Assembly: GCA_027886185.1 (NCBI GenBank)
Contig: WOAB01000103.1
Coordinates: 1,984,001-2,048,000 of the forward strand
From: Rheum nobile
Taxonomy: Eukaryota > Streptophyta > Magnoliopsida > Caryophyllales > Polygonaceae
Direction of reading: 5' to 3'
Length of the DNA: 64,000 nucleotides
Positions 11,815-22,861 of this stretch are shown in pieces. A program made the position numbers and the translations under genes. The notes beneath the pieces were generated by a model. It saw only the letters and a program-made list of their open reading frames with translations, was not told the origin of the DNA and did not search any database. How positions within the stretch are numbered: the first letter of the stretch is position 1; each line of letters starts with the position of its first letter.

Positions 11815-13216
11815 ATGTGCACGCTCGCCATGGCTGAAACTCTTTCGCAAGCAGCTTTGAAGGAATCCGCGATACGAGATGTTGAGGAAGTTGTCAGTTC
11901 TAAGATTTCTGGAATTCACGAGTTGATTGCGAAGATGGATGAGAAGTTGGATGGCAAGATCGCTGAGATGTTTGAGGCCATCAGGATGATTGCAAGTAAT
12001 GGGACCAGAACTTCCAATGGTAGTGATAAAAGTTCCATTCCAATGATGCAGATGCAGCTGAGTCCGCAATTACAGAATCCGTAACATCATAATCGTGGCA
12101 ATTCTCCATTTCAGTTTCAAGAAGGTAATAGAATCAGACCTAATTTCAATGGCAATCCATATTCCGGAGTCACAAGATTGTCTAGGTTAGACTTTCCAAG
12201 ATTCAATGGCGAAAGAGTAAAAGATTGGTTATACAAATGTGAGCAATTCTTTGTAATTGATCACATGCCAGAGGAGATTAGAGTTAATCTAGCTTTAATC
12301 CACCTAGATGATCAAGCTGCTAGTTGGCATCAGTCAGTGGTGCAATATGAGGAATATAGGGGTGTGATTCTTGATTAGTCTACATACAAATTGTTGTTAC
12401 TTGAAAGATTTGGTGAGGTCATTGATGATCCAATTGCAGAATTAAAGAATTTGTAGGAAACTGAGGGAATTATGGCCTATCATAGCAAATTTGAGATGAT
12501 AAGGACTTGAGTTCATCTTTCTGAGGCATATCTGGTTAGTGCTTATTTGGCAAGCCTTAGAAATGATACACATATGCATGTTCGGATTTTTCAACCTCAA
12601 TCAATCAGACAATGTTTAACTCTAGCTAAACTGTATGAAGTAGCCCATCCTAAAATGGGGAATGTGTCTTCTTTCACTGCAAAGAATTCCTTTAATAATC
12701 CCCATCAGAAGTCAGTTCTACCTTTCAAAAAGGAAGTCAGTGTTACTTCAAAACCCTTATTTACAGCTACTCAATCATTGCCTGAAAGTGGTGGAGATAG
12801 GAAAATATTGAGTGCTGAAGAAATGAATGATAGAAGAGCAAAAGGACTTTGCTATTTTTGTGATGAAAAATACTCTCCAAGGCATTATTTGAAGCACAAG
12901 AAGAGTCAATTGTTCATGATTGAGTTAGAAGATGAGGACCAAGAATTGATTGATGAAGATAGTTTGGATGCTCAGGAAAATAATGTTGAGCAAGCACATA
13001 TATCTGTTAATGATGTGGCTGGTATTTTTGATTACAGAACAATGAGGGTAAATGGAATGTATGGTAAGAAGGCTTTGTTTATTCTGATTGACTCAGGGAG
13101 TACTCACAACTTCATTGACAAGTCAGTGGTGGAGGCATTAGGGTGTAAACTTTGTCCAACAGGGTTGACAAAGGTAGCTGTAGCTGATGGCAGTACACTG
13201 CATGTTTCTGCAAAGG
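11815..13216 (+). pseudogene. Element R gag and start of protease (5' half)
   Basis: The frame can start at ATG 11815 or 11830. A helical N-terminal part (IHELIAKMDEKLDGKI) leads to a retrotransposon gag domain (LDFPRFNGERVKDWLYKCEQFF at about 12184-12250, then DDQAASWHQSV). A degenerate zinc finger (CYFCDEKYSPRHYLKHK, second half lacking its Cys) lies near 12850. The protease motif ILIDSGSTHNFID is near 13080-13120. In-frame stops occur near 12376 (GATTAG) and in 12450-12510. The protease is interrupted after VSAK by the LARD-like element and resumes near 15365. Confidence 0.85.
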
Positions 13217-13787
13217 TGATGCGTTCCGGGCTCGACTCAAGCCGGGCAACGACGAGCCTAAGATGACCAAGACCATGGCGCCCCCCTTGGTTTAGGACTT
13301 AGCTTATTTTGTGTTATTTCCCGCTTTAGCAAGTTTCCTGTTTTAGTAGTTTCCATTTTTAGCAGTTTCTATTTCGGGTGTGTGCTCCACTCTTGTCGAG
13401 TGGGCTAGCCCATTAGCGTGTCCGCGGCCCAAGCCCATTAGGTTTCTTGGCTGCGCCACATGTCTTTAAATACCCCGCTTTATATTCGTTATTCGTACGT
13501 TGAATTAAAAGTGCTTTAGCCTCCGTTGAGTCAAACTTCGCCCTAAAGCTTCGACGTCACCCTATCGGTTCCCTTGGCCGCTGCCCTCGCCGGCCACCTA
13601 TCCCTCCATCGCTAGCGTCCGCGCCTGCGAGATCCTCTCACCCCAACTCGACCACACCGAGAGCAAGAGACCCGTGAACCATCACCTCAGTGGTTCGTAT
13701 CTATCCCGGTTACCCACGAGAAGGAACATAGACCGCTTCCTACCTAGATCTGGCCACCCTCGAGCCGAGCCACCTCGGATCTCATCA
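13217..13787 (+). repeat. 5' LTR of the LARD-like element
   Basis: Starts TGATGCGTTCC and matches 14788-15359 nearly base for base, except that the last 100 bp are more divergent. A TATA-like stretch (TTTAAATACC) near 13465 may be the promoter. Confidence 0.92.
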
Positions 13788-13789
13788 AC

Positions 13790-13800
13790 TGGTATCAGAG
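13790..13800 (+). other. Primer-binding site of the LARD-like element
   Basis: TGGTATCAGAG lies two bases after the LTR and complements the 3' end of initiator tRNA-Met. Confidence 0.85.
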
Positions 13801-14772
13801 TAGCCAAGGGCACGCAATGCGCCTCCTTCTCCGATGACATCGCCACCACCACGCCGACGAACCCGCGGAATTTGCACACCCGCGACCCGACCTGCGATTG
13901 CGGCCCCGACCATAACTTGTCCCGCGGTCGCGGCCCCCACCACGACCGTCTCATTCCTTCCGCAACTTCGGCGTCGTTGTTGCACCTGCCACCCGCTCCA
14001 TGGCCTACTGGCCCCACCGAGGATCCCGACGCCGCCCATACTCGCCACCCCGCGTCTATGGACCACCTCCGCCACGCCGCGCCCGTGACTACGATCTGGA
14101 CTGGATCCCGCTGCCTCGGCGCCGCACCCATGACCGGTACCGCGACCACGACAGCGCCCACGACCGGACCCGGTACTGTGCCCATGACCACGACCGCAGC
14201 CGTGACTACGGCTACGACCCCATGCCTCCACGCCATGCCGCAGAAGAGGCTCGTGCCAAGGAGATCGCCGACCTTCGGGCCCAGCTCACGGATGCCAACC
14301 GACTCATTGCCTCCCAGGCCGCGACCGCAGTAGCAGCAACCGCGACCGTACCCAAACCGCGACCGTGGCCCCTCCACCCGCGACCGCGGCCACAGAAGCC
14401 GCGACTGCGGCCCCCAATACCGCGCCCACGGCCCACACAGTGGTCGTTGCTGAGATCGCAACCACTGATGCCCTTTTGTTGCCCGCAGTCATGCCTATTG
14501 ATGTGTGCCTATGCACCAGCACGCCTACCGACGTGCCCAGTGCTCCCCTGCCCGCGCGTAAGCCCGACGTGCCCATTACGCCGACTCTAGATTTGGGCTT
14601 CCGCACGATGCTTACCAAGGCACCCGACGCCAAGACCGCTCTTGGACCCGAGCCATACCTTCTCATCTTTGAGGTTCTAAGAGTTGCCCCGAGCCCGATG
14701 CCGCTTTCCCGCTGACCGCCAATCGCCTGTTCTCCCTGGCTCCATCCAGCTCGAAGCGAGGACGCTTCGATT
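13801..14772 (+). other. GC-rich interior of the LARD-like element with Arg/Pro-rich reading frames
   Basis: Open frames exist on both strands because the region is GC-rich and repetitive: CGCGACCG-type words recur from about 14120 to 14410. The most protein-like frame (plus, about 14000-14590) is Arg/Asp/Pro-rich. It contains a short helical stretch (EEARAKEIADLRAQLTDANR) followed by repeated PRPRP. It may be a remnant gag or only packaging sequence. No domain is recognised, so I do not call a functional CDS. Confidence 0.5.
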
Positions 14773-14787
14773 CTAAGGGAGGGAGAA
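14773..14787 (+). other. Polypurine tract of the LARD-like element
   Basis: CTAAGGGAGGGAGAA lies immediately before the 3' LTR, the expected place for plus-strand priming. Confidence 0.8.
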
Positions 14788-15359
14788 TGATGCGTTCCAG
14801 GCTCGACTCAAGCCGGGCAACGACGAGCCCAAGATGACCAAGACCATGGCGTCCCCCTTGGTTTAGGACTTAGCTTATTTTGTGTTATTTCCCGCTTTAG
14901 CAAGTTTCATGTTTTAGTAGTTTCCATTTTTAGCAATTTCTATTTCGGGCGTGTGCTCCACTCTTGTCGAGTGGGCTAGCCCATTAGCGTGTCCGCGGCC
15001 CAAGCCCATTAGGGTTCTTGGCTGCGTCACATGTTTTTAAATACCCCGCTTTATATTCGTTATTCGTACGTTGAATTAAAAGTGCTTTAGCCTCCGTTGA
15101 GTCAAACTCCGCCCTAAAGCTTCAACGTCACCCTATCGGTTCCCTTGGCCGCTGCCCTCGCCGGCCACCTATCCCTCCATCGCTAGCGTCCACGCCTGTG
15201 AGATCCTCTCGCCCCAACTCGGCCACACCGAGAGCAAGAGAGCCGGTAACCGAGCCCACACTTGGTTTCTACCTATCTCGGTTACTAAGGAGAAGGATCG
15301 AGGCCGCTTCCTGCCTAGATCCGGCATCAAACGTGGTCCGAGCCCATCGGATCGCATCA
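14788..15359 (+). repeat. 3' LTR of the LARD-like element
   Basis: Starts TGATGCGTTCCAGG and ends GATCGCATCA. Its perfect inverted ends define the element, and AAAGG follows directly. Confidence 0.93.
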
Positions 15360-15364
15360 AAAGG

Positions 15365-17201
15365 TAGAAGGTTTTGAATGGAATTTCCAAAATATTCCTT
15401 TCAAAGCTAATGTGATGGTTATTCCTTTGGGATGTTGTGATATGGTTTTAGGCATACAATGGTTGAAAACTTTAGGACCAATGATGTGGGATTTCAAGCA
15501 ATTGACAATGGAATTTAAGGTTCAACAGAGAAAGATGGTGTTGCATGGGATAACTCCAGGTTCTGTCAGGAAAACAAAATCTAAGCAGATTAATAAGATT
15601 GTTGCTCAGAATGTTCAATTAGCTATGATTTGTGTTGAGGAATTGAGAGATTCTGGGGAGATTTGTGCTTTGGAGAAAGTTACACAACAGTCTACAATGC
15701 CTGAGAGTATTGATCTTTTGTTACATGAGTTTGATGACATCTTTCAAGAACCTAAACACTTACCTCCATTCCGAGAAGGTCATGATCACAAAATTCCTTT
15801 GATGGAAGGGTCTAATCCAGTTAATTAGAGACCTTATAGGTATGCAGTTTATCAAAAGAATGAAATTGATAAGATTGTTAAGGAGATGTTGCAATTTGGT
15901 ATCATTCAATCCGGCATGAGTTCTTATGCTTCTCCTGTGGTTTTGGTGAAAAAGAAGGATGGCACATGGAGATTATGTGTTGATTATAGGGGACTCAATG
16001 CTTCTACAGTTAAGGACAGGTTTCCTATTCCTTTAATTGAAGATTTAATGGATGAATTGGGTGGCTCTCAGATTTACTCCAAGATTGATCTTTGAGCTGG
16101 GTATCATCAAGTCGAATGTCTCCTGATGATGTTCATAAGACTGCATTTAAAACTCATAGTGGCCACTATGAGTATTTGGTTATGCCTTTTGGTTTAACCA
16201 ATGCACCAGCTATATTTCAATACTTGATGAACTCAGTTTTTGCACAATTCTTGAGGAAATTTGTGTTGATCTTCTTTGATGATATTATGATTTATAGTGC
16301 TTCATTAGTTGAACATGTTGAGCATTTGAGAGTAGTTTTCTTGGCAATGAGAGCTAATCAGTTGTATGCAAAAAGAAGCAAATGTGCTTTTACAGTGGAT
16401 AAAGTGGAGTATTTGGGCCATTATATTTCTGCACAAGGTGTTTCTACTGATCCTCAAAAGCTGATTGTAGTATCTCAGTGGCATATTCCTAAGAAACTGA
16501 AGCAGTTAAAGGGTTTCTTGGGTTTGACTGGTTACTATAGGCGATTTGTGAGGAATTATGGAACCATTGCAAGGCCATTGACCTTGTTGACTAAAAAGGA
16601 TGCATTTGAATGGTTAGATGAAGCTACTGAGGCTTTTGATGCTTTGAAGTTAGCATTGTATAGTGCTCCTGTTTTGGCTTTACCAGATTTTTCTAAAGGA
16701 TTTGTGGTAGAAACTTATGCTTGTGGTTATGGTATAGGAGCTGTTTTGATGCAAGATGGTCACCCTTTGGCATACATTAGTAGGCATTTGAAGGGAAGGC
16801 AACTACATTTGTCAATATATGAGAAAGAGTTGTTAGCAGTGGTTTTTGCAGTTCAGAAATGGAGACATTACTTGTTGACTGGGCATTTCATCATCAAAAC
16901 TGATCAAAGGAGCCTTAAGTATTTGTTGGAGCAGAGGTTGAATACACCAATTCAACAACAGTGGCTACCTAAGTTGCTTGAATTTGACTATGAGATTCAG
17001 TATACGCAGGGTAAAGAAAATTTAGTAGCAGATGCTTTATCCAGAATGGAGGGTTCTGACATTTTGAATATGGCTATGTCTACATTAGATTGTGATTTAC
17101 TTGCTCAGATACAAGATTTCTATACTTCAGATGCTAAGCTGAAATAGATAATTATAGATTTGGAAGCTGATGCTACATCTAAGAAATATTATTCTTGGCT
17201 G
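15365..17201 (+). pseudogene. Element R protease end, reverse transcriptase and RNase H
   Basis: The protease tail (MVIPLGCCDMVLGIQWLKTLG) follows the nested element. Reverse transcriptase shows SPVVLVKKKDGTWRLCVDYR (about 15930-15990), MPFGLTNAPAIFQ (about 16180-16220) and the catalytic FFDDIMIYS (about 16270-16300). RNase H follows with AVLMQDGHPLAYISR, EKELLAVVFAVQKWRHYL and TDQRSLKYL, then the YTQGKENLVADALSR linker. Defects are a TAG at 15826-15828, a TGA near 16094 with a one-base shift just after it, and a change of the first RNase H aspartate to Tyr in the segment VETYACGYG. The frame runs into element A at 17202, where the HHCC integrase region should follow. Confidence 0.88.
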
Positions 17202-17526
17202 TGATGAGGCTAAAGTCGTGATGCCTATCAAAGTAAACCTCAAAAACCTAACTAATGTAGTAGGGTAAATAAGGATCGATCTCACAGGGAGGTAAGCAAT
17301 CTTCCTAAGGGCAAAAGTTGTATGCCAATAGTAACAAAAGGGGGATTTGTTTTTTTACAAGTAACAAAGTAAATCAAAGCAAAAGATGTAATCAATGGGT
17401 GAGAAGTAACTTAGCCAGACAAATATCCACATTTCAGTTTGATTGGTTGATCCTAGATTATCTCTAATTCCTACCAATGAATATTCCTGTCCCGATCTTA
17501 GGTCAACTAGCCCTGAAAATACTTAC
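17202..17526 (-). repeat. 3' LTR of element A, outer piece
   Basis: It matches 32290-32630 and is cut at CTTAC (17522-17526) by element B. The LTR resumes after B at 25925. Confidence 0.9.
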
Positions 17527-18931
17527 TGACGGGGCTAGAAATGCGCAATGCAAATATCGTTGATTAGCCTAGTCAAAGTAAAAGTCCTAACAGACCTACT
17601 AAACAGATGTATAGTAAGTAAGTAAGGGTCGAACCCACAGGGAAGATCTGATGCAGTATGCAATTATGATTGACAAGTAACAATGAAGTTTTTTTTTAGT
17701 AATCAAGCAGAGCAAAGCAAACAAGTTTAGTTGATGAGAAAATATGATTGGGGAAGTAGTCCTACTAGAACGAGATCCACAATACAGAGATATAATTTGA
17801 TCACATAAATCTATTCAATCCAAGTTCTTTTACTATTCTTATAGTTGTTCCCACCCTGATCTTAAGCACTACCAATTCTCACAGTTGTTGATAGACTTAT
17901 TACAATATCAATGGAAGAGTACTACCAATTCTCACAGTTGTTGATAGACTTTACCTCTAACAAAGCAATAGCAATGCACATAAGGATATATGATACATGC
18001 AAATAGAAGAAAACCTTACTACTTAACATGCAAATGATTCTCACTCACGATTGCGCACTCGTATTCCACTATATGCAACAATCGTGTATGCTACTAGATA
18101 TGCACTCGTATTCCACTATATGCAAATCCTAGCAATTGATAAAAAATATTCAACCTAGTTGATCAGGCTAAGAGGAATAACAACAAATCAGTATTCAATA
18201 TTACCAAGAGAATCAAACCAACGCGTATAAGAATAAGAACAAGGAATAGAAATCTCACAAACACATCAACTGTATTGCTTCAAACGTCTAGTAGAACAAA
18301 GGGAAATTAGTGCTCCATCAAAGGTGAATGGAACCCTAATAGAAGGGTAACGATGATAACAATAGTAGAAGTAAAAATAGTGTCTCTCTGCCTCTTAACC
18401 TAAGAAGAGGACTTAAATATGTTCTCGAAAATAAACTTAACCTAATGCAATTAACAAAGGAAATAAAATAATAGAAATAAGGAAATCCGAAAATGCATAA
18501 AAGGAAATAAATGTCTTCTGGCCGCGAGGCGTTGAACACGGCCACCGCGGGGCGGTGAGATCCACCGCGGGGCGTCAGGCTCCCACCGCGGGGCGGTGGC
18601 TTCCTCTTGGCGCGACCCTCAATCTTCTCTGAGAACCACCGCCGGGTCACGGTGGCTCTAGCGCGGGGCGGTGAAATCGCCCACTCCTTCAGCTCCTCTT
18701 CTCTTCTTCTCTTCTGCTGCTCTCCATTACTACCAAGTGTTGGTAGTCTTCTCCAAGTAACTCCAGCAGAACTCTCTTCATCTTTGCTTCTCCATCTAAG
18801 ATGTAAATCCCTGGAAATCTTCACTTCTCTCCACAACTTCTGGATTACAGACTTAGCCACAAATCTCATCCTAAACTCCTCCAAATGATGCTAATAATTG
18901 CTAGTAAAGGTGCATGAAATGACACCTATCA
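17527..18931 (-). repeat. 3' LTR of element B
   Basis: It is bounded by TGACGGGG and ACCTATCA and matches 24514-25919 with scattered single-base changes. An internal tandem duplication (ACCAATTCTCACAGTTGTTGATAG type, near 17870 and 17925) is shared by both LTRs. GC-rich palindromes cluster at 18529-18681. Confidence 0.93.
18529..18681. repeat. GC-rich palindrome cluster in the LTR of B
   Basis: About five variants of CACCGCGGGGCGGTG (or CACCGCCGGGTCACGGTG) occur in 150 bp of otherwise AT-rich LTR. The same cluster is at 25539-25680 in the other LTR and in diverged form at 28367-28450 in solo LTR C. Confidence 0.85.
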
Positions 18932-18950
18932 AATTCCCCCATACTTAGAC
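18932..18950 (-). other. Polypurine tract of element B
   Basis: On the minus strand TAAGTATGGGGGAATT runs into the 3' LTR start TGATAG. The same tract abuts the LTRs of A and, with one change, D. Confidence 0.8.
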
Positions 18951-19129
18951 CTTTACTCATCCCGAGTAAGCTAATGATAAACCTACTCTCTCAATCAAAC
19001 ACCAAGGTCTCAGGAAGTACAAGAAAATATGACACCAGCAACTACAACATATCAACAATCTGCTCCAGACAACCAAAACAAGTGATGCAAAGATTATTCT
19101 AATCCTAAATCCAATCTAGCTCCTTATCA

Positions 19130-19400
19130 CTCCAGAGTGGCCTACCCGAGTCCTCCTTATGACTCCTCTTCTTATGATGCCTCGCCAAGAATAATGAGAA
19201 ATCCTAAAATCACTCTTCTTCTTTTACGCTCATCTTGCCTAGGCGCCCTCTCGGGTTTTCACCTAGCCACTCATTTCATTTTGCTAGATATCTCACAAAT
19301 ACTCGCATCACTCCAGTCCATTTTTGCACCGGTCTATACCAGTCGGACTACCTGCTTCTTACCTGAACCGCCCTTTCGGGTTTTCAGCTCAACCCAGGAT
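19130..19400 (-). other. Conserved 3' untranslated module of element B
   Basis: This stretch is also found in A (27188-27361 plus 28703-28815, split by C) and D (56095-56360), although their LTRs do not match. It holds two copies of a CCC-loop-GGG hairpin followed by TTTTC (19246-19255, minus loop GAGA; 19371-19380, minus loop GAAA). Both loops fit the GNRA pattern. A function in RNA packaging or stability is inference. Confidence 0.6.
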
Positions 19401-19604
19401 TTTGATTGCCTTTTCACATCTTTTTGGCTTTTTTTTTCAAAATAAAATACTCGAACGGAAATTACAGAACACAAAACAAAACAACGCTATATACACTAGC
19501 TAGCTAGATAGCAAGTCTAAATCCCTCCCCCATACTTAAACCGAACATTGTCCTCAATGTAGAAAAGAGAACAAGCAAATGAAATAGGGGAAGGAGAAAT
19601 AAAC

Positions 19605-20852
19605 TCACTGTGGGCCTGATGGCGACGGTGGTGGGAACCTCCCAAAGTAGTCCCTCATATGAGCGTCCATAGCGTCCAGACGCTCATCTACATCAACACA
19701 GAACTGGGTCTGCCAAGTCTGTAGACCGGTCTCTACTCGGGTGTTCCAGTGAGTCTGCTGCACCGAGAACGCATCAAATCTTGAATACAACTCCTGCCAA
19801 GGTGTGGCAGGACCGTACGAAGATGAAGGCGCATCAAACTGGGTAGGCATAGGATCATCCCCACCCACAAACTCAGCAACAGCAGGAGCAACACCAGCAC
19901 TAGGGCCCTCTCCAAACGGACTCAAAGGAGCAGCAACAGGGGTATCATCAGCCATAACTCTGCTATCACTGAGAATCCACCAATCCGCAAATGAAGGGGA
20001 ATAGGCAAACTCCCGGGGAAGAATCAGAATGTGACCGTCGTATGAAGATCAAATTAAATCGCCATCCCTGCCCAGTGGCTTCAGCATCGAGCACACCTTC
20101 ATGTGCGCCATATCATACACCGCGTGAGCAACAGGTCGAGGAATCCGATCGGTAGCTATAATGTCAGCACAAAGAAGGGTGATCAAACCACCCTCACAAA
20201 TATCACGTGGCTCACCATCACGAATCCTCTTCAGAGAACCCAGAAAGAGGGTAGCCCAACACGTCGTGTACGTAACAATCTCCAAGATGCTCAAAAACCA
20301 CTGGAAATCCTTCAAAGGGACCTTACCATCATCAGTATGGCCAAAGAAATCTCTCATCAACACCTTATGGATCAACCTTAGGCAAGGGTTCACCATCTTC
20401 GAATTCACTTCCTGGCCCTTCTTGAACTTCCTGTGCGCGGCCTCCTCCCAAAACTCCATCATATCTGTATCAATGATGCCACCAGACCACCCATCAGATG
20501 GCTCCTTTGTAATGCCCAGGGCACCACGAATCTCCTCAGCAGACAAAGCATAATCACGACCATTGTATGTGAACGTGACCTTCATCAATCTCTTATCAGC
20601 GGAGCCATCAGAATACCTCTTAGACGAGGCAATGAACTGGTAACACAGCTCGGGAAAAGCATCAGCGGCCTTGTTCTAGAAAGTCCCCAGACCATACTCT
20701 GCTAAACACAGGGATACACACTCCAACATACCAAACTCAGCCAACGTCGGCTTGTCAAAGAATTTAGTACCCAACACCTTCCTCTCCTTCACAACATTGT
20801 ACACCTCATTCTCATTTCTCATAGACACTTGCTTCCTACCTCTAGGTGCCAT
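19605..20852 (-). pseudogene. Element B third ORF (putative plant transposon protein type)
   Basis: The frame starts at the ATG 20850-20852 (MAPRGRKQVSMRNENEVYN) and runs for about 415 codons. It is broken by stops near 20676 and 20049, all in one frame. The middle part (TFFDKPTLAEFGMLE-like start, then VTFTYNGRDYALSAEEIRGALG and HKVLMRDFFGHTDD) resembles the domain that plant Athila/Tat elements carry besides gag-pol. The tail is acidic and helical, ending RFPPPSPSGPQ. Its function is unknown. Element D keeps only the tail of a related ORF. Confidence 0.7.
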
Positions 20853-20936
20853 AAGTAATGAATGGAGAAACTCAAAACAAAGGGAAGCCAAGAGGACACT
20901 TACAAACGAGCGAAAACACAGCCTGGGTAGTCTTGA

Positions 20937-21060
20937 TGCGGGGCGGTGGACAAGTCGTCGGGTCGCGGTGAGACAACTGGGGGTTCTGGCCGGGTTGCGG
21001 TGGGGTCGCCGCGGGGCGGTGGTTGCAACGACGCGGGGTAGAGCGGCGCGAGGCGGAGCG
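20937..21060. repeat. Palindrome-family GC repeats upstream of the third ORF of B
   Basis: Variants of GCGGGGCGGTGG and GGGTCGCGGTG recur about six times in 125 bp between the protease and the third ORF, the same motif as in the LTR of B. Confidence 0.75.
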
Positions 21061-21460
21061 ACAGCGACGCGGTGGGGTTGTGTTTGGCTAGTTTGTGAGG
21101 CTAAATTCCAAATTGGGCAAAGAAACTCAAGGTTTAGGCCATTTGGAGGCTAGATCGGACCAAGGACAAGAGGGATTTGTGGGAGAATGGGGGATTTGGC
21201 TTGGAGAGCTTGAGAGGGGTGTTGGGAATGGAGGGCTTTTATGAGAGTGTGGGCTAGGTTAGGGAAAGAGAAATGGAAGCAAAGGGGATGATGGGGCCGG
21301 CTGGTACAATGGCCCATAGAGAAGTCTCGGCCCAAAAAGGGGGCTCAAACCGTCAAATCCATAGTTATCACTCAAGAAATAAAAAATTTACTCCCCGTTT
21401 AAGGTTTTTTCGGGGCCCTTTATTCTTTTTTTTTCTCGGAGTTGGGGAAGTATACCAGAC

Positions 21461-21510
21461 ATCCACCGCGGGGCGGTGGTCTCCACCGCGGGACGGTGGG
21501 GTGACTGGAA
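21461..21510. repeat. Pair of CACCGCGGGGCGGTG palindromes in B
   Basis: Two adjacent copies (CCACCGCGGGGCGGTGG at 21464-21480 and a one-base variant at 21483-21499) lie in non-coding DNA between protease and third ORF. Confidence 0.8.
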
Positions 21511-21688
21511 ACACCGTCTCCTCTCCATTTACTTTCGTACCTGAAATGTTAGTGACATGCGAACAAAACAAAGCAAAAGAAATTACGAAATTAAACTAAG
21601 AGAAGGAGAAATCAAGGAAAATCTACCTCGGGTTGCCTCCCGGACATCGCCTTGGTTAACGTCATTGGCTCGACGTACTGTAGATCAA

Positions 21689-22861
21689 TCACCACCTAGA
21701 ATAGGATCCCCTCAGAATCCTCTCAACCGTCTCTTCCTGCTGGTTCCTTCCATGGAAAGGCTTGAACCTTAGATCATGTTCCCTCTTAGCCAATGCCTCC
21801 ATAATTGCTTCCTTTAGAGCATCTCCCCCATACTTAGAGCGATGTTGGGGCCGATATGGTTCAACCTGATCATGCTGCACGACTCTAGATGAAGGCTTAC
21901 AGCCTTGTATGGTTAGTGCAGGGGGGCAAGTGCCCAAATTAGAGGGACTTGAATCTCCTATGTCATCGAGTAAGACATCATATTCATGCAACTCAAAAGG
22001 TTTAGCAATAGAAGTAAGATCAACTATGGTCTCCACTACACTAGGCTTAACATTTTCCTGAATAGGATTATCATTATCACTAATGCAACAAGGGGCAGGC
22101 AATTCAATGGAGTTGGCCTTATGAATATTATGCTAAAAAATTATTCCATCGAATTCCATAGTCAAAGTTCCACTATTTACACCAATCTTTGTCATGGATG
22201 TTTTCATAAAAGGTCGACCTAACATAACAGGAGCAACCTGCTCATCATAGTCCATATCCATAACAAAGAAATCAGCAGGGAAAATCAAAGGACCTATCTT
22301 AACAAGAACATCCTCCACAATACCCTTAGGAGGCACACAAGAACCATCAGCAAGTTGAATCACAATATTGGTATCATGCAAGGGTCCTACTCCTAAATCC
22401 TCAATCAATGAATAAGGCAAAACATTAATAGAGGCACCCAAGTCTAGCAAGGCTTTCTCAAATCGATGTTCACCTATAGCAATAGGGATAGTGAATGTAC
22501 CTGGATCCTGGCACTTCTCAGGCATGCGCCTTTGAAATACCGCCGAGACATGCTTACCAACTGGAACCTTCTTCTGAACCTTCAGCTTTTGTGTCCTCTT
22601 AACGGTGCATAGCTCCTTCAAAAACTTGGCATATCGAGGGATAGCCTTAATAAGCTTGAGCAGAGGAATGTTCACCTCACAGTTCCGGAAAGTCTCAAAC
22701 AAATCGCTGTCGTCGGCTACTCTTCTAGCCTTTAGCGCCTTGGGAAAAGGTGCTGGTGGCTTCTCAGAACCAAGAGGAGGGAAGACCGGATGAACGTAGT
22801 CATCAATACAGACTTCATCTGCAGAGCTGGGACTTAAGAGACCGGGTCGCGGTAGGCTCAC
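21689..22861 (-). pseudogene. Element B aspartic protease
   Basis: The frame contains the Athila-type block NIPLLKLIKAIPRYAKFLKE, then CQDPGTFTIPIAIG. The active-site region is LLDLGASINVLPYS, where the usual D-S/T-G is D-L-G as in other Athila proteases. VIQLADGS, PADFFVMDM and MLGRPFMKT follow. A stop falls after MEFDGIIF near 22133 and the frame then reopens to 21689. The join to gag is frameshifted near 22830-22860. The protease would process gag in particles. Confidence 0.82.

Larger units (their letters stand above)
13217..15359 (+). mobile_element. LARD-like non-autonomous LTR retrotransposon
   Basis: Two 571-572 bp LTRs flank a 1.0-kb GC-rich interior. The LTR ends are TGATGCG and CGCATCA (a 7-bp inverted repeat; the first LTR ends CTCATCA). 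The whole unit is flanked by the perfect 5-bp duplication AAAGG at 13212-13216 and 15360-15364. A tRNA-iMet primer site and a purine tract are in the right places. It encodes no protease, reverse transcriptase or integrase and depended on another element for mobility. Confidence 0.95.

Noticed and set aside
13674..14715. Long overlapping ORFs on both strands in GC-rich DNA
   Set aside because: High GC and repeats keep all frames open; no domain or consistent codon pattern. Treated as LARD interior.
18529..18681. CRISPR-like array
   Set aside because: The repeats are degenerate palindromes with irregular spacing in a plant LTR; no array structure.
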